A DNA stretch of 64,000 bases from Desulfocicer vacuolatum DSM 3385. GTDB taxonomy: Bacteria > Desulfobacterota > Desulfobacteria > Desulfobacterales > Desulfobacteraceae. The notes beneath the pieces are model-generated. The model saw only the letters and a list, made by a program, of their open reading frames with translations, had not been told where the DNA came from and made no database searches. A program made the position numbers and the translations under genes. This document shows, in pieces, positions 9,223 through 17,856 of the stretch (positions are counted from its first letter, which is position 1; each line of letters starts with the position of its first letter). The stretch is taken from positions 62,001 through 126,000 of the forward strand of contig NZ_FWXY01000003.1 of NCBI RefSeq assembly GCF_900176365.1, given 5' to 3'.

Positions 9223-10299
9223 CTACTGTTTAGATGGTGGGACAAGATTTAATTCATTTATTTTTGTCAGCAATGTCTTATAACTAATCTTCAATATTTT
9301 TGAGGCTTTCACTCGATTCCATCCGGTCTGATCAAGCACATAAGCAATAATCTCTTTTTCCACTTGCTGAACAACTTTTTTACGAATTTGTTTCAAAGAA
9401 ATTTTTTCATTATTGATGTCAGCCCCATCTAAAATTTCCAATAAAATTGGAGAAAAAGGGATAGATTGAATAGAATCAGAGATCACAGGTGCATTGATTT
9501 TTTTTGAATTTTTTAAAGTATTTTTATCGAGCAGCGCCTTTTCCGGAATTTTACTGTCGATTAACTCTGTAATAACCTGTGACCAGTCATTAATCACGCA
9601 CTGTTTCTTAATAGTATTCTGCAATTGACGAATATTCCCCGGCCAGTGGAAATCGCATAAAAAAGACATAACTTCAGCATTTGGGGGAAGAACGTTTCTA
9701 TTTGGAAACCGTTTAATATAACGATTCATAAAATGAGTGATTAAAAGAGGAATGTCTTCTGCTCGATGCCTTAAAGCTGGCACATGAATTTTAATAATAT
9801 TAAGCCGATAAAAAAGGTCCTCACGGAATTTTTTTAAGGCGATCTGAACTTCAAGATCAAAGTTAGTGGCAGCAATCACCCAGGCATTTGAAGTGACATC
9901 CTTTTCTGCTCCCAAAGGGAAAAAACGCCCCCCCTGAAGTACATGAAGAATTTTGGACTGAAGGGACAAAGGCATATCACCAATCTCGTCCAAAAATAAA
10001 ACACCTTTATGCGCTATTTGAAATTTTCCTCTTCGATTCACCTGGGCACCGGTAAAAGCCCCCTTAATATATCCAAACAATTCACTTTCCAAAAGATTTT
10101 CCGGCAAGGCAGCACAATTCACCTGCACAAAAGGGTTGCTTCTCCGGGGAGAGAATTGATGAAGTTTTCGTGCCACAACCTCCTTTCCCACGCCAGTTTC
10201 CCCTGTAATCAATATGTTCAAACCGGTATCTGCCACACATTTTATGTAATGACGGATTTGAACAATTTGTTTACTGACACCCACAAGAGGTTCTATCAT
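9223..10299 (-). CDS. Sigma-54-dependent transcriptional activator without receiver domain
   Basis: 358 residues. The protein starts almost directly with the AAA+ domain: Walker A GETGVGKE (33-40), the sigma-54-contacting loop GAFTGA (80-85), Walker B LFLDEIGD (102-109), and FHWPGNIRQLQN. The C-terminal Fis-type helix-turn-helix is in LDQTGWNRVKASKILKISYK. There is no N-terminal receiver, GAF or PAS domain, so control must come from elsewhere, for example a partner protein or expression level. In known exosortase systems the PrsR response regulator activates sigma-54 promoters of PEP-CTERM genes; this protein lacks PrsR's receiver, so I do not name it so. The gene lies between two direct copies of repeat R1 and runs opposite to its neighbours. 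Confidence 0.92.
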   Translation of the reverse strand: MIEPLVGVSKQIVQIRHYIKCVADTGLNILITGETGVGKEVVARKLHQFSPRRSNPFVQVNCAALPENLLESELFGYIKGAFTGAQVNRRGKFQIAHKGVLFLDEIGDMPLSLQSKILHVLQGGRFFPLGAEKDVTSNAWVIAATNFDLEVQIALKKFREDLFYRLNIIKIHVPALRHRAEDIPLLITHFMNRYIKRFPNRNVLPPNAEVMSFLCDFHWPGNIRQLQNTIKKQCVINDWSQVITELIDSKIPEKALLDKNTLKNSKKINAPVISDSIQSIPFSPILLEILDGADINNEKISLKQIRKKVVQQVEKEIIAYVLDQTGWNRVKASKILKISYKTLLTKINELNLVPPSKQ

Positions 10300-10529
10300 A
10301 CGAATATTTCACCATTGTAAATCAAAATTTGAATCATTTCAAAATTGTCCAAACTTCGTCTTTCCATAATTTTTCGGTCTTTTTTTGTTTGCCGCACCCA
10401 TCTACACCAGAAATATAGATCAGGGGCCGTTAAAAAACAAACTATGCAAAAATCTCTGACGGAATCCCCCAATGGGCAACAGATACAATATATAGGTAGT
10501 TAATTTTTCAACAAGCCCTTAATATATTA

Positions 10530-10713
10530 CTCAACTTTCGGGCTTCATTTCAAAGCCAGCATTTTTAAATGTACCGATGGGGTCAGTGTGCCGACGGGGT
10601 CAGGCTTTTGTTATTGATGTTATCGACCAAGGCCTTTGCCAACGAAAAAAGCCTCGATAATGTCAATAACGAAAGCCTGACCCCACCACGAAATGCGAAC
10701 ACCGAAAGTTGAG
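10530..10713 (+). repeat. MITE-like repeat R1, copy C, full length
   Basis: 184 bp from CTCAACTTTCGG to its inverted end CCGAAAGTTGAG. The flanks TATATTA and TATGTTA agree at six of seven positions, consistent with an aged 7-bp target duplication. The inner palindrome (GGGGTCAGGCTTT arms with TTATTGA extensions) can form a long hairpin. No reading frame for a transposase is present, so it must be mobilised in trans. The rest of 10300-11012 is AT-rich non-coding sequence apart from the R2 element. Confidence 0.93.
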
Positions 10714-10775
10714 TATGTTATTAATAGAAATAAAAATCCACCCGTAGTGATTTTACATGAAATACTCCACAGATC

Positions 10776-10850
10776 AGAGGCGTATTTCAAGCTTTGTTGT
10801 GGGCGGAACCGGCTCAAAATACGGTCCGCCCGTAACGGTTATATAAAAAA
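10776..10850 (+). promoter_or_regulatory. Conserved structured element R2, copy a, upstream of the TPR lipoprotein gene
   Basis: Shares AGAGG then GTATTTCAAGCTTTGTTGT and a hairpin with 25053-25126, the only other copy seen. Here the hairpin is GGGCGGAACCG, loop GCTCAAAATA, CGGTCCGCCC. At the other locus several pairs change on both sides or become G-U, which suggests selection on RNA structure. It ends in an AT-rich run (TTATATAAAAAA) 162 bp before the gene start. No known riboswitch class is recognised. Confidence 0.5.
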
Positions 10851-11012
10851 TAATTTCCTTTGGAAAAATTTTATTTATCTTAAAAAATTACGCTTAATTT
10901 TAAAACACAACAAAAAGCGTATAACAACGTTTACAAACATCCAGGGTATTGATAATGTAAATGGATTAAAAAATTATTTTCAACGTATTATTCACCCCAA
11001 GTGGAGGAATAT

Positions 11013-13298
11013 ATGGACTTCAAGGCAAAGACCCTTCTTCCCATTATCATGTGCGTATTCATCGTGATAGGATGCCAGAGTGACCAGGCAAAAATTGAAT
11101 CCCACCTCAAAAACGGAATAAAATTTTTTTCCCAAAAACAATATCAAAAAGCACGTATAGAATTCTTAAACGTCACACAATTGCACCCAAAAAATCACAC
11201 AGCATGGTATTACCTGGGTGAAACCATGATACACCTTGGTAAGGTAACAGAGGCGTTCAATGCTTATGTCAAGGCTGAAGCTCTGGATCCAGAGAATATA
11301 GACATTCTTTTGAAAACAAGCAGTCTGCTATTTTTATCAAAGGAAATAGAGGCCGCTGAAAAAAAAATTGATAAAATCATTCTCCAAATGCCTGATAATG
11401 TAAAGGCTTTATTTCTCAAGGCCCAAATATTGATTAAAAAAACAGAATTATCCCAGGCAGAATCCATCTTTCACCGAATACTTGAGCTGGCACCCAATGA
11501 CATAAGAGTGTACCAAAAGCTGGCCTCTATGAAGTTCCAACAAAAACAATACAATGAAGCAGAAACTCTTTTATTAAAGGCCTTATCCATGAATGAAAAA
11601 ATTCTGTCTTCCCGGATAAACCTGATTCGTTTTTATGTGAGCCGACAGGCCTTTAAAAAAGCAGAAAGTCAACTGATCAAAGCAATTGAACTCAATCCTG
11701 AAAATCCAGACATCCAACTTTTGCTCGGAAATGTTTATTTACGCATGCAAAAGGAATCATCGGCCGAAAAAGCATATCTGAAGGCAATACAACTTTCACC
11801 TCAAACATTAAAACCCCTTATTGCAGCGGCACATTTTTATGATATCACGGACAAAAATGAACGTGCTTTGAAATTATACACCCGGGCAATAGACATTCAA
11901 CCAGACAATCTTTCTTTAAAAAATACCTTGGCAAAATTTTTCTTCAAAAATGGAAGAATCCCGGAAGCTGAAGAGCTTATCTCCAGCATTCTTGAATTAA
12001 GACCAAATTTTTTTGCTACCTTGCTACTTAAATCCGAACTAAAAATCCATGAGAAATCCTTCGAGGATGCCCTTGACCTGTTGAATCGTCTGGGAAAAGA
12101 AAAACCCGAAAATACCAAAATTCAATTCCTAAGGGCTCTTTGTTTCATGGAACAGAAAAAACACAAAGAGGCCATCGCAGCATTGTCCAAATCGCAGAAC
12201 TCCAATCCCCATGATCCCAGAAGTATGAAACTTCTGGCCAAGCTTTATTATAAAGAGAAATCCTTTGAGCTTGCCCGTCAACAGGCACTGGCAATTCTGA
12301 AAACAATACCCGATGATTACCTGGCCACGGAAATCCTTGCCAATTGCGACATGGAAGCTGGGTATAGGGCCAAAGCACTTCAAGGCTTTATGAAGCTCAT
12401 AGAAATATCACCGAAAAAACCAAAAGGTTATCACCTTCTTGGGCTCTTTTATTCCTATGAAAAAAAATATAAAAAGGCAGAATCCTATCTCTCCAAAGCC
12501 TTGACCATGGATGCCACGCGCATGGACAGCTTGAGTCTTCTTGTGCGCAATGCCATTGCGCAAAACAGATACGATCATGCACACAATTTGATCCAAAAAG
12601 AATTTAAAAACGCCAGAAACTCCCCCCGGACTCTTGCCACGCTTTACAATCTTGAAGCTGACATCTTTATTGCCAGCAATGATGAAAAAATGGCTATAAA
12701 AGCCTACGAGATGGCCCTGGAAAATGATCCTGATTACTTCAAACCTTATTTTTCCTTAGCCAACATTTATATGAATACCAACAACATTGACAAAGCCATT
12801 CATCAGTACACCGTTCTTGTTGATAAAAATCCCAATCTAATTGTGCCCCACATGCTTCTGGGAGTTCTGTACGATGCAGATAAACAGTTTGAACTTGCAG
12901 AAAAAAATTATCGAAGAGCCCTTGAAATAGATCCTTTATATGCCCCGGCGGCCAACAATCTTGCCTATCTGTTGGCGTTAAGAACAGATAGCTTAGACCA
13001 AGCCCTTCAATGGGCACGAATAGCCAGAGAAATTCTTCCAGAAGATCCCGCTGTCATGGATACACTGGGCCTGGTTTATTTTAAAAAAGGCCTGATAGAC
13101 AGCGCAATTGGTGAATTTCGGGACAGTTTAAGAATATTTCCAGACAATCCCACAGTTTTATTTCACTTAGGAGAAGCTTATCTCAGTAAAGGAGATGATC
13201 AATCCGCATTGAAAGTCTTTAGAAAATCCTTGAGTATAGACGAAAACTTCAAAATGGCGGCCCAGACAAAAAATTTGATAAAAAAAATTGAAAAATAA
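11013..13298 (+). CDS. Large TPR-repeat lipoprotein, PEP-CTERM/exosortase-associated type (PrsT-like)
   Basis: 761 residues. A lipoprotein signal ends at Cys21 (FIVIGC), and about twenty tetratricopeptide repeats fill the rest (for example AWYYLGETMIHLGKVTEAF, APAANNLAYLLALRTDSL). The length, lipobox and repeat content match the PEP-CTERM system TPR-repeat lipoprotein family, which occurs with exosortase A-type exopolysaccharide loci and is presumed to scaffold envelope assembly. The ATG at 11013 follows GGAGG by 5 nt, clearly better than the in-frame GTG at 11001, which lies within that site. It faces the secretion operon ending at 13356, leaving a 57-bp convergent gap. The R1 and R2 elements lie upstream. 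Confidence 0.88.
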   Translation: MDFKAKTLLPIIMCVFIVIGCQSDQAKIESHLKNGIKFFSQKQYQKARIEFLNVTQLHPKNHTAWYYLGETMIHLGKVTEAFNAYVKAEALDPENIDILLKTSSLLFLSKEIEAAEKKIDKIILQMPDNVKALFLKAQILIKKTELSQAESIFHRILELAPNDIRVYQKLASMKFQQKQYNEAETLLLKALSMNEKILSSRINLIRFYVSRQAFKKAESQLIKAIELNPENPDIQLLLGNVYLRMQKESSAEKAYLKAIQLSPQTLKPLIAAAHFYDITDKNERALKLYTRAIDIQPDNLSLKNTLAKFFFKNGRIPEAEELISSILELRPNFFATLLLKSELKIHEKSFEDALDLLNRLGKEKPENTKIQFLRALCFMEQKKHKEAIAALSKSQNSNPHDPRSMKLLAKLYYKEKSFELARQQALAILKTIPDDYLATEILANCDMEAGYRAKALQGFMKLIEISPKKPKGYHLLGLFYSYEKKYKKAESYLSKALTMDATRMDSLSLLVRNAIAQNRYDHAHNLIQKEFKNARNSPRTLATLYNLEADIFIASNDEKMAIKAYEMALENDPDYFKPYFSLANIYMNTNNIDKAIHQYTVLVDKNPNLIVPHMLLGVLYDADKQFELAEKNYRRALEIDPLYAPAANNLAYLLALRTDSLDQALQWARIAREILPEDPAVMDTLGLVYFKKGLIDSAIGEFRDSLRIFPDNPTVLFHLGEAYLSKGDDQSALKVFRKSLSIDENFKMAAQTKNLIKKIEK

Positions 13299-13355
13299 AA
13301 ACTTCTATGGATTCATGGCAATCACCGCAAATTTGTGGTAAAAATATTTAAATGG

Positions 13356-13703
13356 TCATTTTTCAACTATTTTTTTTAAAAGGAAAATGATTTCATTGTT
13401 CTGAGCTTCCATGCGATCATACTTTCCCAAAATTTGATCATATTTTTCCATTAATATTTTATTCTGATCGTAAATAAGATCCAAAATGCGTATGGTATAC
13501 TCACTGCCCAATGCCATCTGTTCAAAGAGATAGTCTGAGCCCACAGAACTGTTGGGAGCTGGTACCAAGGATATATATTTTTCATTGAACATATCTGTGA
13601 TATCCGATGCCTCTGCGGTCAGCTCACCAACAATACTCCATACCATTCCTGCTGTCAGTAGTATCAAAAGCACTGTAACTTTTTGAAAATTATATATCTG
13701 CAT
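13356..13703 (-). CDS. Small secreted protein, last gene of the secretion operon
   Basis: 115 residues, not a family I recognise. It has an N-terminal signal peptide or anchor (VTVLLILLTAGMVWSIV). The mature part ends in a heptad-like helix (YDQNKILMEKYDQILGKYDRMEAQNNEIIFLLKKI) that probably forms a coiled coil. The ATG at 13703 begins 1 nt after the stop of the preceding pseudopilin-like gene, with GGGG 6 nt upstream. A periplasmic role next to the secretin or pseudopilus is inferred only from position. Confidence 0.7.
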   Translation of the reverse strand: MQIYNFQKVTVLLILLTAGMVWSIVGELTAEASDITDMFNEKYISLVPAPNSSVGSDYLFEQMALGSEYTIRILDLIYDQNKILMEKYDQILGKYDRMEAQNNEIIFLLKKIVEK

Positions 13704-13704
13704 C

Positions 13705-14205
13705 CTATTCCCCCTTTTTCGGTTCAAAGACAAACTTCCAAGCACTGTATTTCTTCTGATCCCTGAAATGGGAAAAAACCGCGGGAAAAAGATCCTGCTT
13801 AAGTGGCTTTCCATTGCTTTTGCTGAAAACTCCTTTTATTCCCCCTTTTCCATCCAGTACCTGCCCCCATTGCCCATCCTGCGTCATGGGATCAACATAA
13901 AGACGTCTGAGATGCCGCCGAATTTCCCCGGATCTGGTGTCATTCATAAGCACGTTTAAACTGCGGGGAAAGGATTTTTTCTCACCAGGAGTATGTCTGT
14001 AGTAGGATGCAATGGCTTTTTGGATCTGTAGCCCATTGAACAAAAGAGTTTTTTCCCTTTCCCGCTGCATGGTGGTGCTCCAGTATTTTTGAACTCCCAT
14101 GAGGGTTATGGAAGTAAGCACAACCAAAAGTAAAGCCGCTGGATAAGTAAAACCCCTGTGAGAAACATATCCAAACCATTTCTCTGGCAACAGTTTACCA
14201 TTCAT
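13705..14205 (-). CDS. Minor pseudopilin-like protein lacking Glu5
   Basis: 166 residues. HRGFTYPAALLLVVLTSITL near residue 16 resembles a prepilin-peptidase site (G then F) followed by the hydrophobic helix. The usual Glu at +5 is replaced by Ala, as in tip-type minor pseudopilins such as GspK. The body keeps DPMTQDGQWG, shared with the neighbouring pseudopilin at 14594 (DPMTESGQWG). The ATG at 14205 has AGGGGA 8 nt upstream and overlaps the preceding gene's stop by 11 bp, so translation is probably coupled. I infer a pseudopilus tip role; the membrane helix and motif are seen directly. Confidence 0.75.
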   Translation of the reverse strand: MNGKLLPEKWFGYVSHRGFTYPAALLLVVLTSITLMGVQKYWSTTMQREREKTLLFNGLQIQKAIASYYRHTPGEKKSFPRSLNVLMNDTRSGEIRRHLRRLYVDPMTQDGQWGQVLDGKGGIKGVFSKSNGKPLKQDLFPAVFSHFRDQKKYSAWKFVFEPKKGE

Positions 14206-14566
14206 TGTATGGATCCCCTTTAAGGCTGATTCGATCACTTCCACTGTGAATATTCCAAATACCGGTTACCTCTTCCCCTGTGGGGGGAATAAGCACCCAA
14301 AGCTCTCGACTGCCGGTGAAAGGATCTTTTGGAATATCCATAATATATCGTTCTGCCACCAGATCTTCCAAGGCATCCGGGTACCTGCCGTGATCACTAT
14401 AATATTGATCAATAACGTCTCGCATGACAAAAAGGCTCCGCCTCAGGGATACTTCCCGGGCTCTTATAACAGATTTCTGGAAACCAGGTGTGGCAATGGT
14501 GGCAAGAATACCTATGATTGCCACAACGGTGAGCAATTCAATCAGTGTAAAGCCCTTTTTATTCAT
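14195..14566 (-). CDS. gspG: Type II secretion-like major pseudopilin (GspG type)
   Basis: 123 residues. It starts MNKKGFTLIELLTVVAIIGI, a textbook type IV prepilin signal: short basic leader, G then F, Glu at +5 and a hydrophobic helix. The compact globular part has YYSDHGRYPDALEDLV and DPFTGSRELW, features of GspG, the main subunit of the pseudopilus that works as a piston in type II secretion. Cleavage and methylation would need a prepilin peptidase, which is not encoded in this window. The ATG at 14566 is preceded by GGAG at 9 nt. The gene overlaps the next one by 11 bp. Confidence 0.88.
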   Translation of the reverse strand: MNKKGFTLIELLTVVAIIGILATIATPGFQKSVIRAREVSLRRSLFVMRDVIDQYYSDHGRYPDALEDLVAERYIMDIPKDPFTGSRELWVLIPPTGEEVTGIWNIHSGSDRISLKGDPYNEW

Positions 14567-14593
14567 CTCATTTTTCTCCCACAATCTCTAATT

Positions 14594-15097
14594 TCACCAA
14601 TCTCGATACAGGGAACCATCCAAGGCCGTTTTATCACTCAATGAGTAGACATCATATACATCCTGCCCTCCCCAGATCCTGGAGTCCGGTGCATCGGCAT
14701 AGGATCGAAGTCCCCACTGCCCAGACTCCGTCATGGGATCTGGGGGTATGCGCCGTAAAAACTTCTTTTTCACTTTGACAGCCTGGTTCAAATCCACCCC
14801 TTCCACAAGTACCTCCAAAGTTTCAGGATATCCTGATTTTCCTTTATCAACGGGAATGATTTGCTCATCAACCAATTGTTTATATTCATCAATTGCGGTA
14901 CGGATGAGTCTCAAATCATTTCTCAATTCCAGCTCTCTGGTTCTTTTATACACCACCTGGGATAAAGGAATGATCCCCGTGGAAAGAATAGAAATAATGG
15001 CAAGCGTGGCCATCAATTCAATAAGCGTAACTCCCCATGCATTACAAAAAAAAACTCCATATGCACCACGATTATCAGCATAATCCTTATAAATCAT
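14594..15097 (-). CDS. Pseudopilin with long leader peptide
   Basis: 167 residues. NAWGVTLIELMATLAIISIL is a prepilin signal with Glu at +5, preceded by a leader of about 22 residues, longer than usual. The body has RTRELELRNDLRLIRTAIDEYK, DPMTESGQWGLRSY and an aromatic C-terminus, consistent with GspG/GspH-type pseudopilins. The ATG at 15097 (TTGGACAAACCC upstream) lies 16 bp after the secretin stop. A start inside the secretin gene is possible but would only lengthen the leader. It is part of the same operon as gspF to the secretin. Confidence 0.83.
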   Translation of the reverse strand: MIYKDYADNRGAYGVFFCNAWGVTLIELMATLAIISILSTGIIPLSQVVYKRTRELELRNDLRLIRTAIDEYKQLVDEQIIPVDKGKSGYPETLEVLVEGVDLNQAVKVKKKFLRRIPPDPMTESGQWGLRSYADAPDSRIWGGQDVYDVYSLSDKTALDGSLYRDW

Positions 15098-15113
15098 GGG
15101 TTTGTCCAAAAAT

Positions 15114-17261
15114 TTATTCCCCGTACACATAGGCCCTGTCCACTGCAAAAATATCACCTGCAAAATTTTCATCAGATCGCATCTCAAAGGCTGCCTGATC
15201 TGCGTCCATAAAATTGGGAAACTCTCCTACAAACACCCGATAGTAGGTTCCTTTCCCCGCCACATCCACCTTTCTCACAAAAGTTCTGTAATTCTTTTTT
15301 TCCAATGCCAAAGCACGGGATTGTGCTTCTGCCTTTGTTTCAAAGGCATTAACTTGGATGGTAAAAGACAGGTTGTGGGACAAAAACACACCATTTTGCA
15401 TATCCTTGAAAATATCACTGCTCAAAGAATCATCAGAAACAATTCCCTCCCCATCTTTCTGTCCAAACGGGGGAACATTAGAAGACTTTTTTTCGCTTCC
15501 AGACCAAAAACTTGTCACCTCTTTTCCAGGCATCTCCTGACTTCGAATCACCACAGGGGTAATAGTCATTAAAATATCGGTTTCCACATTCTCATTAGAA
15601 CGATTGGAAAACAATCTACCCATGGCCGGAATATCACCCAACAGAGGAATTTTTTTCACCGTTTCCCGATCTTCATCTTGAATCAACCCACCCAGAATAA
15701 CCGTATCTCCATCATTGATGGTCAAAACCGTACTGGCAGATTTGGTACGAATGGCGTACTGAGGATCATCCACCTCTCCAACATTATTGCCAAGTGAGCT
15801 GATCTCAAGAATCAGCTTCAAGTTCACTCCATTGTTCATGGTAATAATCGGTTCTGCATTAAATTTGAGCCCCACATCTTGGTACTGATAATCATAGGTA
15901 GTGGAACCGTCGGTTTGAATCCTGCGATTAGATCTCAGGGGAATTCGTTCTCCAATGAGTATGGCGGCCTTACCGTGATTTTGTACACGGATCTGTGGCT
16001 TGGCAAGAATACGAGTGTCTGCATCCTGTTTCAACAAATTCAAGGTAGCGGTGGGCAATGACAGATAGAGTTCTTTGCTGGTAATGTTTCCAATATCTTC
16101 AACAGAACCCAGCCCGGCAAAACCAAAATTGGATTCTTCATAATATTTTATACCATCACTTGTTTCACTCACCCCCAATGTAATACTGTTAGAAAAAGAC
16201 AAGCCCAGATTTTTTTCCTTGGATCGACTCACCTCTATAATTTCAACGTTGAGAACCACCTCAGAAGGAGGCAAATCATTGGACTGAATAATCTTCCAGG
16301 CCATATCAATTTCTGCTTTTTTCCCCCTCACGGTTATGGCATTCAAAGCTTCATTGGCCACAATGTCTTTGATTTTAAAAATCTTTGAAATGATGGCAAC
16401 GGCATCCTTGGATGTAAGATGGGACAAATAAAAAGTTTTCACAAATAAATCATCATAGTCCTTAGCCTTGGCCAGGGTATCAGGATAGATCAACAAAGTG
16501 TTACCATTAACGGATCTGGCCTTGAGATCACTGGTTTGGAGGAGCACTTGAATAAACTTATCAATTTTCACATCGGTCATAAAAAGTGTAACTGAATTTT
16601 CCCTTACATCTTTATCAAAAATAAAATTAATTCCGGAAATTTTGGACAGGATTTCAAAAACATTCATCAAGGGGGTTTTTTTAAATTTAAGGGAAACAGG
16701 TGTATCTATTCTGAGATCCAAATGATATAGAGATGGGGAGCGTTCTTTCTTTTTATATTGCAAAAGTGCATTTTTAGCCTGTTGATTGTCAGGCTCCAAT
16801 TCAACAGCTCTGCTAAATGCCTCCAATGCTTTGGAAAACTCACCTTGTTTAACCCAAGCCTCTGCTTTGTCTGTGTGATACTCAGAAGCCCTCATCTTTT
16901 TTACCCTGGAAATCAGCTCCACCGCACGGGTATTGGCTGGATAGAAAGCGATGGCCATCTGCAACTCGGTAATGGCTTCACGCAAAAATTTTTTCTTTAT
17001 TAACACCTCCGCCGTGTGTAAATGAGTCATGGATGCCTTCTGTCTTGATTGCTTGAGCTGAAAAAGCAATTCTGGGTCATCCGGTTTTTTTTCCAAGGCT
17101 TCAGTGTACCATGCCACCATGGAATCGGGATCCATGGATTCAGGGGAACCGAGTTTTTTTCCCCCAGAAAAATCTGTGGCAACACATCCTTGATTCAGTA
17201 CAACATGCCACAGCACCATCACCGCCAAAAGTGCATTTTTTAAAATTTTACTCCTGTTCAT
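15114..17261 (-). CDS. gspD: Outer-membrane secretin lipoprotein with TPR region and C-terminal SPOR domain
   Basis: 715 residues, probably the outer-membrane channel of the neighbouring GspE/F machine. A lipoprotein signal ends at NQGC. TPR-like repeats occupy about 45-165. A secretin/TonB short domain and N domains follow (about 180-330: DLRIDTPVSLKFKKTPLMNVFEIL, LNAITVRGKKAEI). The secretin pore domain lies at about 340-560 (LAKPQIRVQNHGKAAILIGERIP, VILGGLIQDEDRETVKKIPLLGDIP). After a linker, residues about 635-705 form a SPOR-like domain (FTIQVNAFETKAEAQSRALALE, TYYRVFVGEF) that could bind denuded peptidoglycan. The N-terminal part resembles MshL/PilQ-type secretins. The ATG at 17261 overlaps the preceding gene by 14 bp. 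A SPOR tail on a secretin is uncommon to my knowledge. Confidence 0.9.
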   Translation of the reverse strand: MNRSKILKNALLAVMVLWHVVLNQGCVATDFSGGKKLGSPESMDPDSMVAWYTEALEKKPDDPELLFQLKQSRQKASMTHLHTAEVLIKKKFLREAITELQMAIAFYPANTRAVELISRVKKMRASEYHTDKAEAWVKQGEFSKALEAFSRAVELEPDNQQAKNALLQYKKKERSPSLYHLDLRIDTPVSLKFKKTPLMNVFEILSKISGINFIFDKDVRENSVTLFMTDVKIDKFIQVLLQTSDLKARSVNGNTLLIYPDTLAKAKDYDDLFVKTFYLSHLTSKDAVAIISKIFKIKDIVANEALNAITVRGKKAEIDMAWKIIQSNDLPPSEVVLNVEIIEVSRSKEKNLGLSFSNSITLGVSETSDGIKYYEESNFGFAGLGSVEDIGNITSKELYLSLPTATLNLLKQDADTRILAKPQIRVQNHGKAAILIGERIPLRSNRRIQTDGSTTYDYQYQDVGLKFNAEPIITMNNGVNLKLILEISSLGNNVGEVDDPQYAIRTKSASTVLTINDGDTVILGGLIQDEDRETVKKIPLLGDIPAMGRLFSNRSNENVETDILMTITPVVIRSQEMPGKEVTSFWSGSEKKSSNVPPFGQKDGEGIVSDDSLSSDIFKDMQNGVFLSHNLSFTIQVNAFETKAEAQSRALALEKKNYRTFVRKVDVAGKGTYYRVFVGEFPNFMDADQAAFEMRSDENFAGDIFAVDRAYVYGE

Positions 17262-17856
17262 TATTAAATAACCTCATATCAATATGTAGGGTCTCATTTA
17301 TGTCAAGTGCTTTAATTGTAATGGAGTTATCCTCAATGGCCTCTACAAGATATTTTCCATTAATGCGATCACCAATCCGGGCAACCAGCACCAGATTATT
17401 TCTTGATAAAAAAATCGCCTTTTCCTCTCCACTTTGAAATCCCCCCCAAAATGTAAATGAAAGAAGATAGTCCATTGTTTTTTTAAGACGATCAAAAGAA
17501 GATGGCACCGAAGACAATTTTTCCTTGACAGGATCTAAGCGTTCAGGAGTTTTTTCAGAGCGAGGTTTTATTTTTTCAACATCACCGGTGAAAAAATCAT
17601 TAACAACATCACCGGAATAGAAAGGTTGATTAAAGAAATCATCAAAAACAGTATCACTGTGTTTTGAAACATCCTCTTGTTCGCTCGTTTTTTTTTCAAG
17701 GGTATAAAAGGAATCAGTTGAAATTATTTTTTTACCAGCATAGGTTAATTCTTTCACCCTTGGCTGAGTGTAAGGATGCATGAAGCGATACCCTAAGGTT
17801 AAAACAAGTATCAGTAAAGCAACACAAAGTAGTATAGTTTGTTTTCGATCATCCAT
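17248..17856 (-). CDS. GspC/PilP-like inner-membrane linker protein
   Basis: 202 residues. One N-terminal membrane helix (TILLCVALLILVLTLGYRFM), a polar periplasmic linker, then a small C-terminal beta domain (FWGGFQSGEEKAIFLSRNNLVLVARIGDRINGKYLVEAIEDNSITI) resembling the HR domain of GspC and PilP, which touches the secretin N domains. The ATG at 17856 (AAGGGA 8 nt upstream) overlaps the previous gene by 8 bp. The gene sits between the PilO-like and secretin genes, the same order as pilO-pilP-pilQ in type IV pilus clusters. The family assignment is by size, topology and position; sequence similarity is weak by eye. Confidence 0.7.
   Translation of the reverse strand: MDDRKQTILLCVALLILVLTLGYRFMHPYTQPRVKELTYAGKKIISTDSFYTLEKKTSEQEDVSKHSDTVFDDFFNQPFYSGDVVNDFFTGDVEKIKPRSEKTPERLDPVKEKLSSVPSSFDRLKKTMDYLLSFTFWGGFQSGEEKAIFLSRNNLVLVARIGDRINGKYLVEAIEDNSITIKALDINETLHIDMRLFNNEQE

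Noticed and set aside
9029-10713. CRISPR-like array
   Set aside because: The repeats are long palindromes at irregular distances with their own target duplications; no short repeats with regular spacers.
10776-10850. c-di-GMP riboswitch (class I or II)
   Set aside because: The conserved core blocks and two-helix arrangement of the known classes are absent from R2 and from the 51195 leader.
13328-13343. Hairpin ACCGCAAATTTGTGGT between the TPR gene and the secretion operon as terminator
   Set aside because: Short stem, four-base loop and no U-run on either strand.
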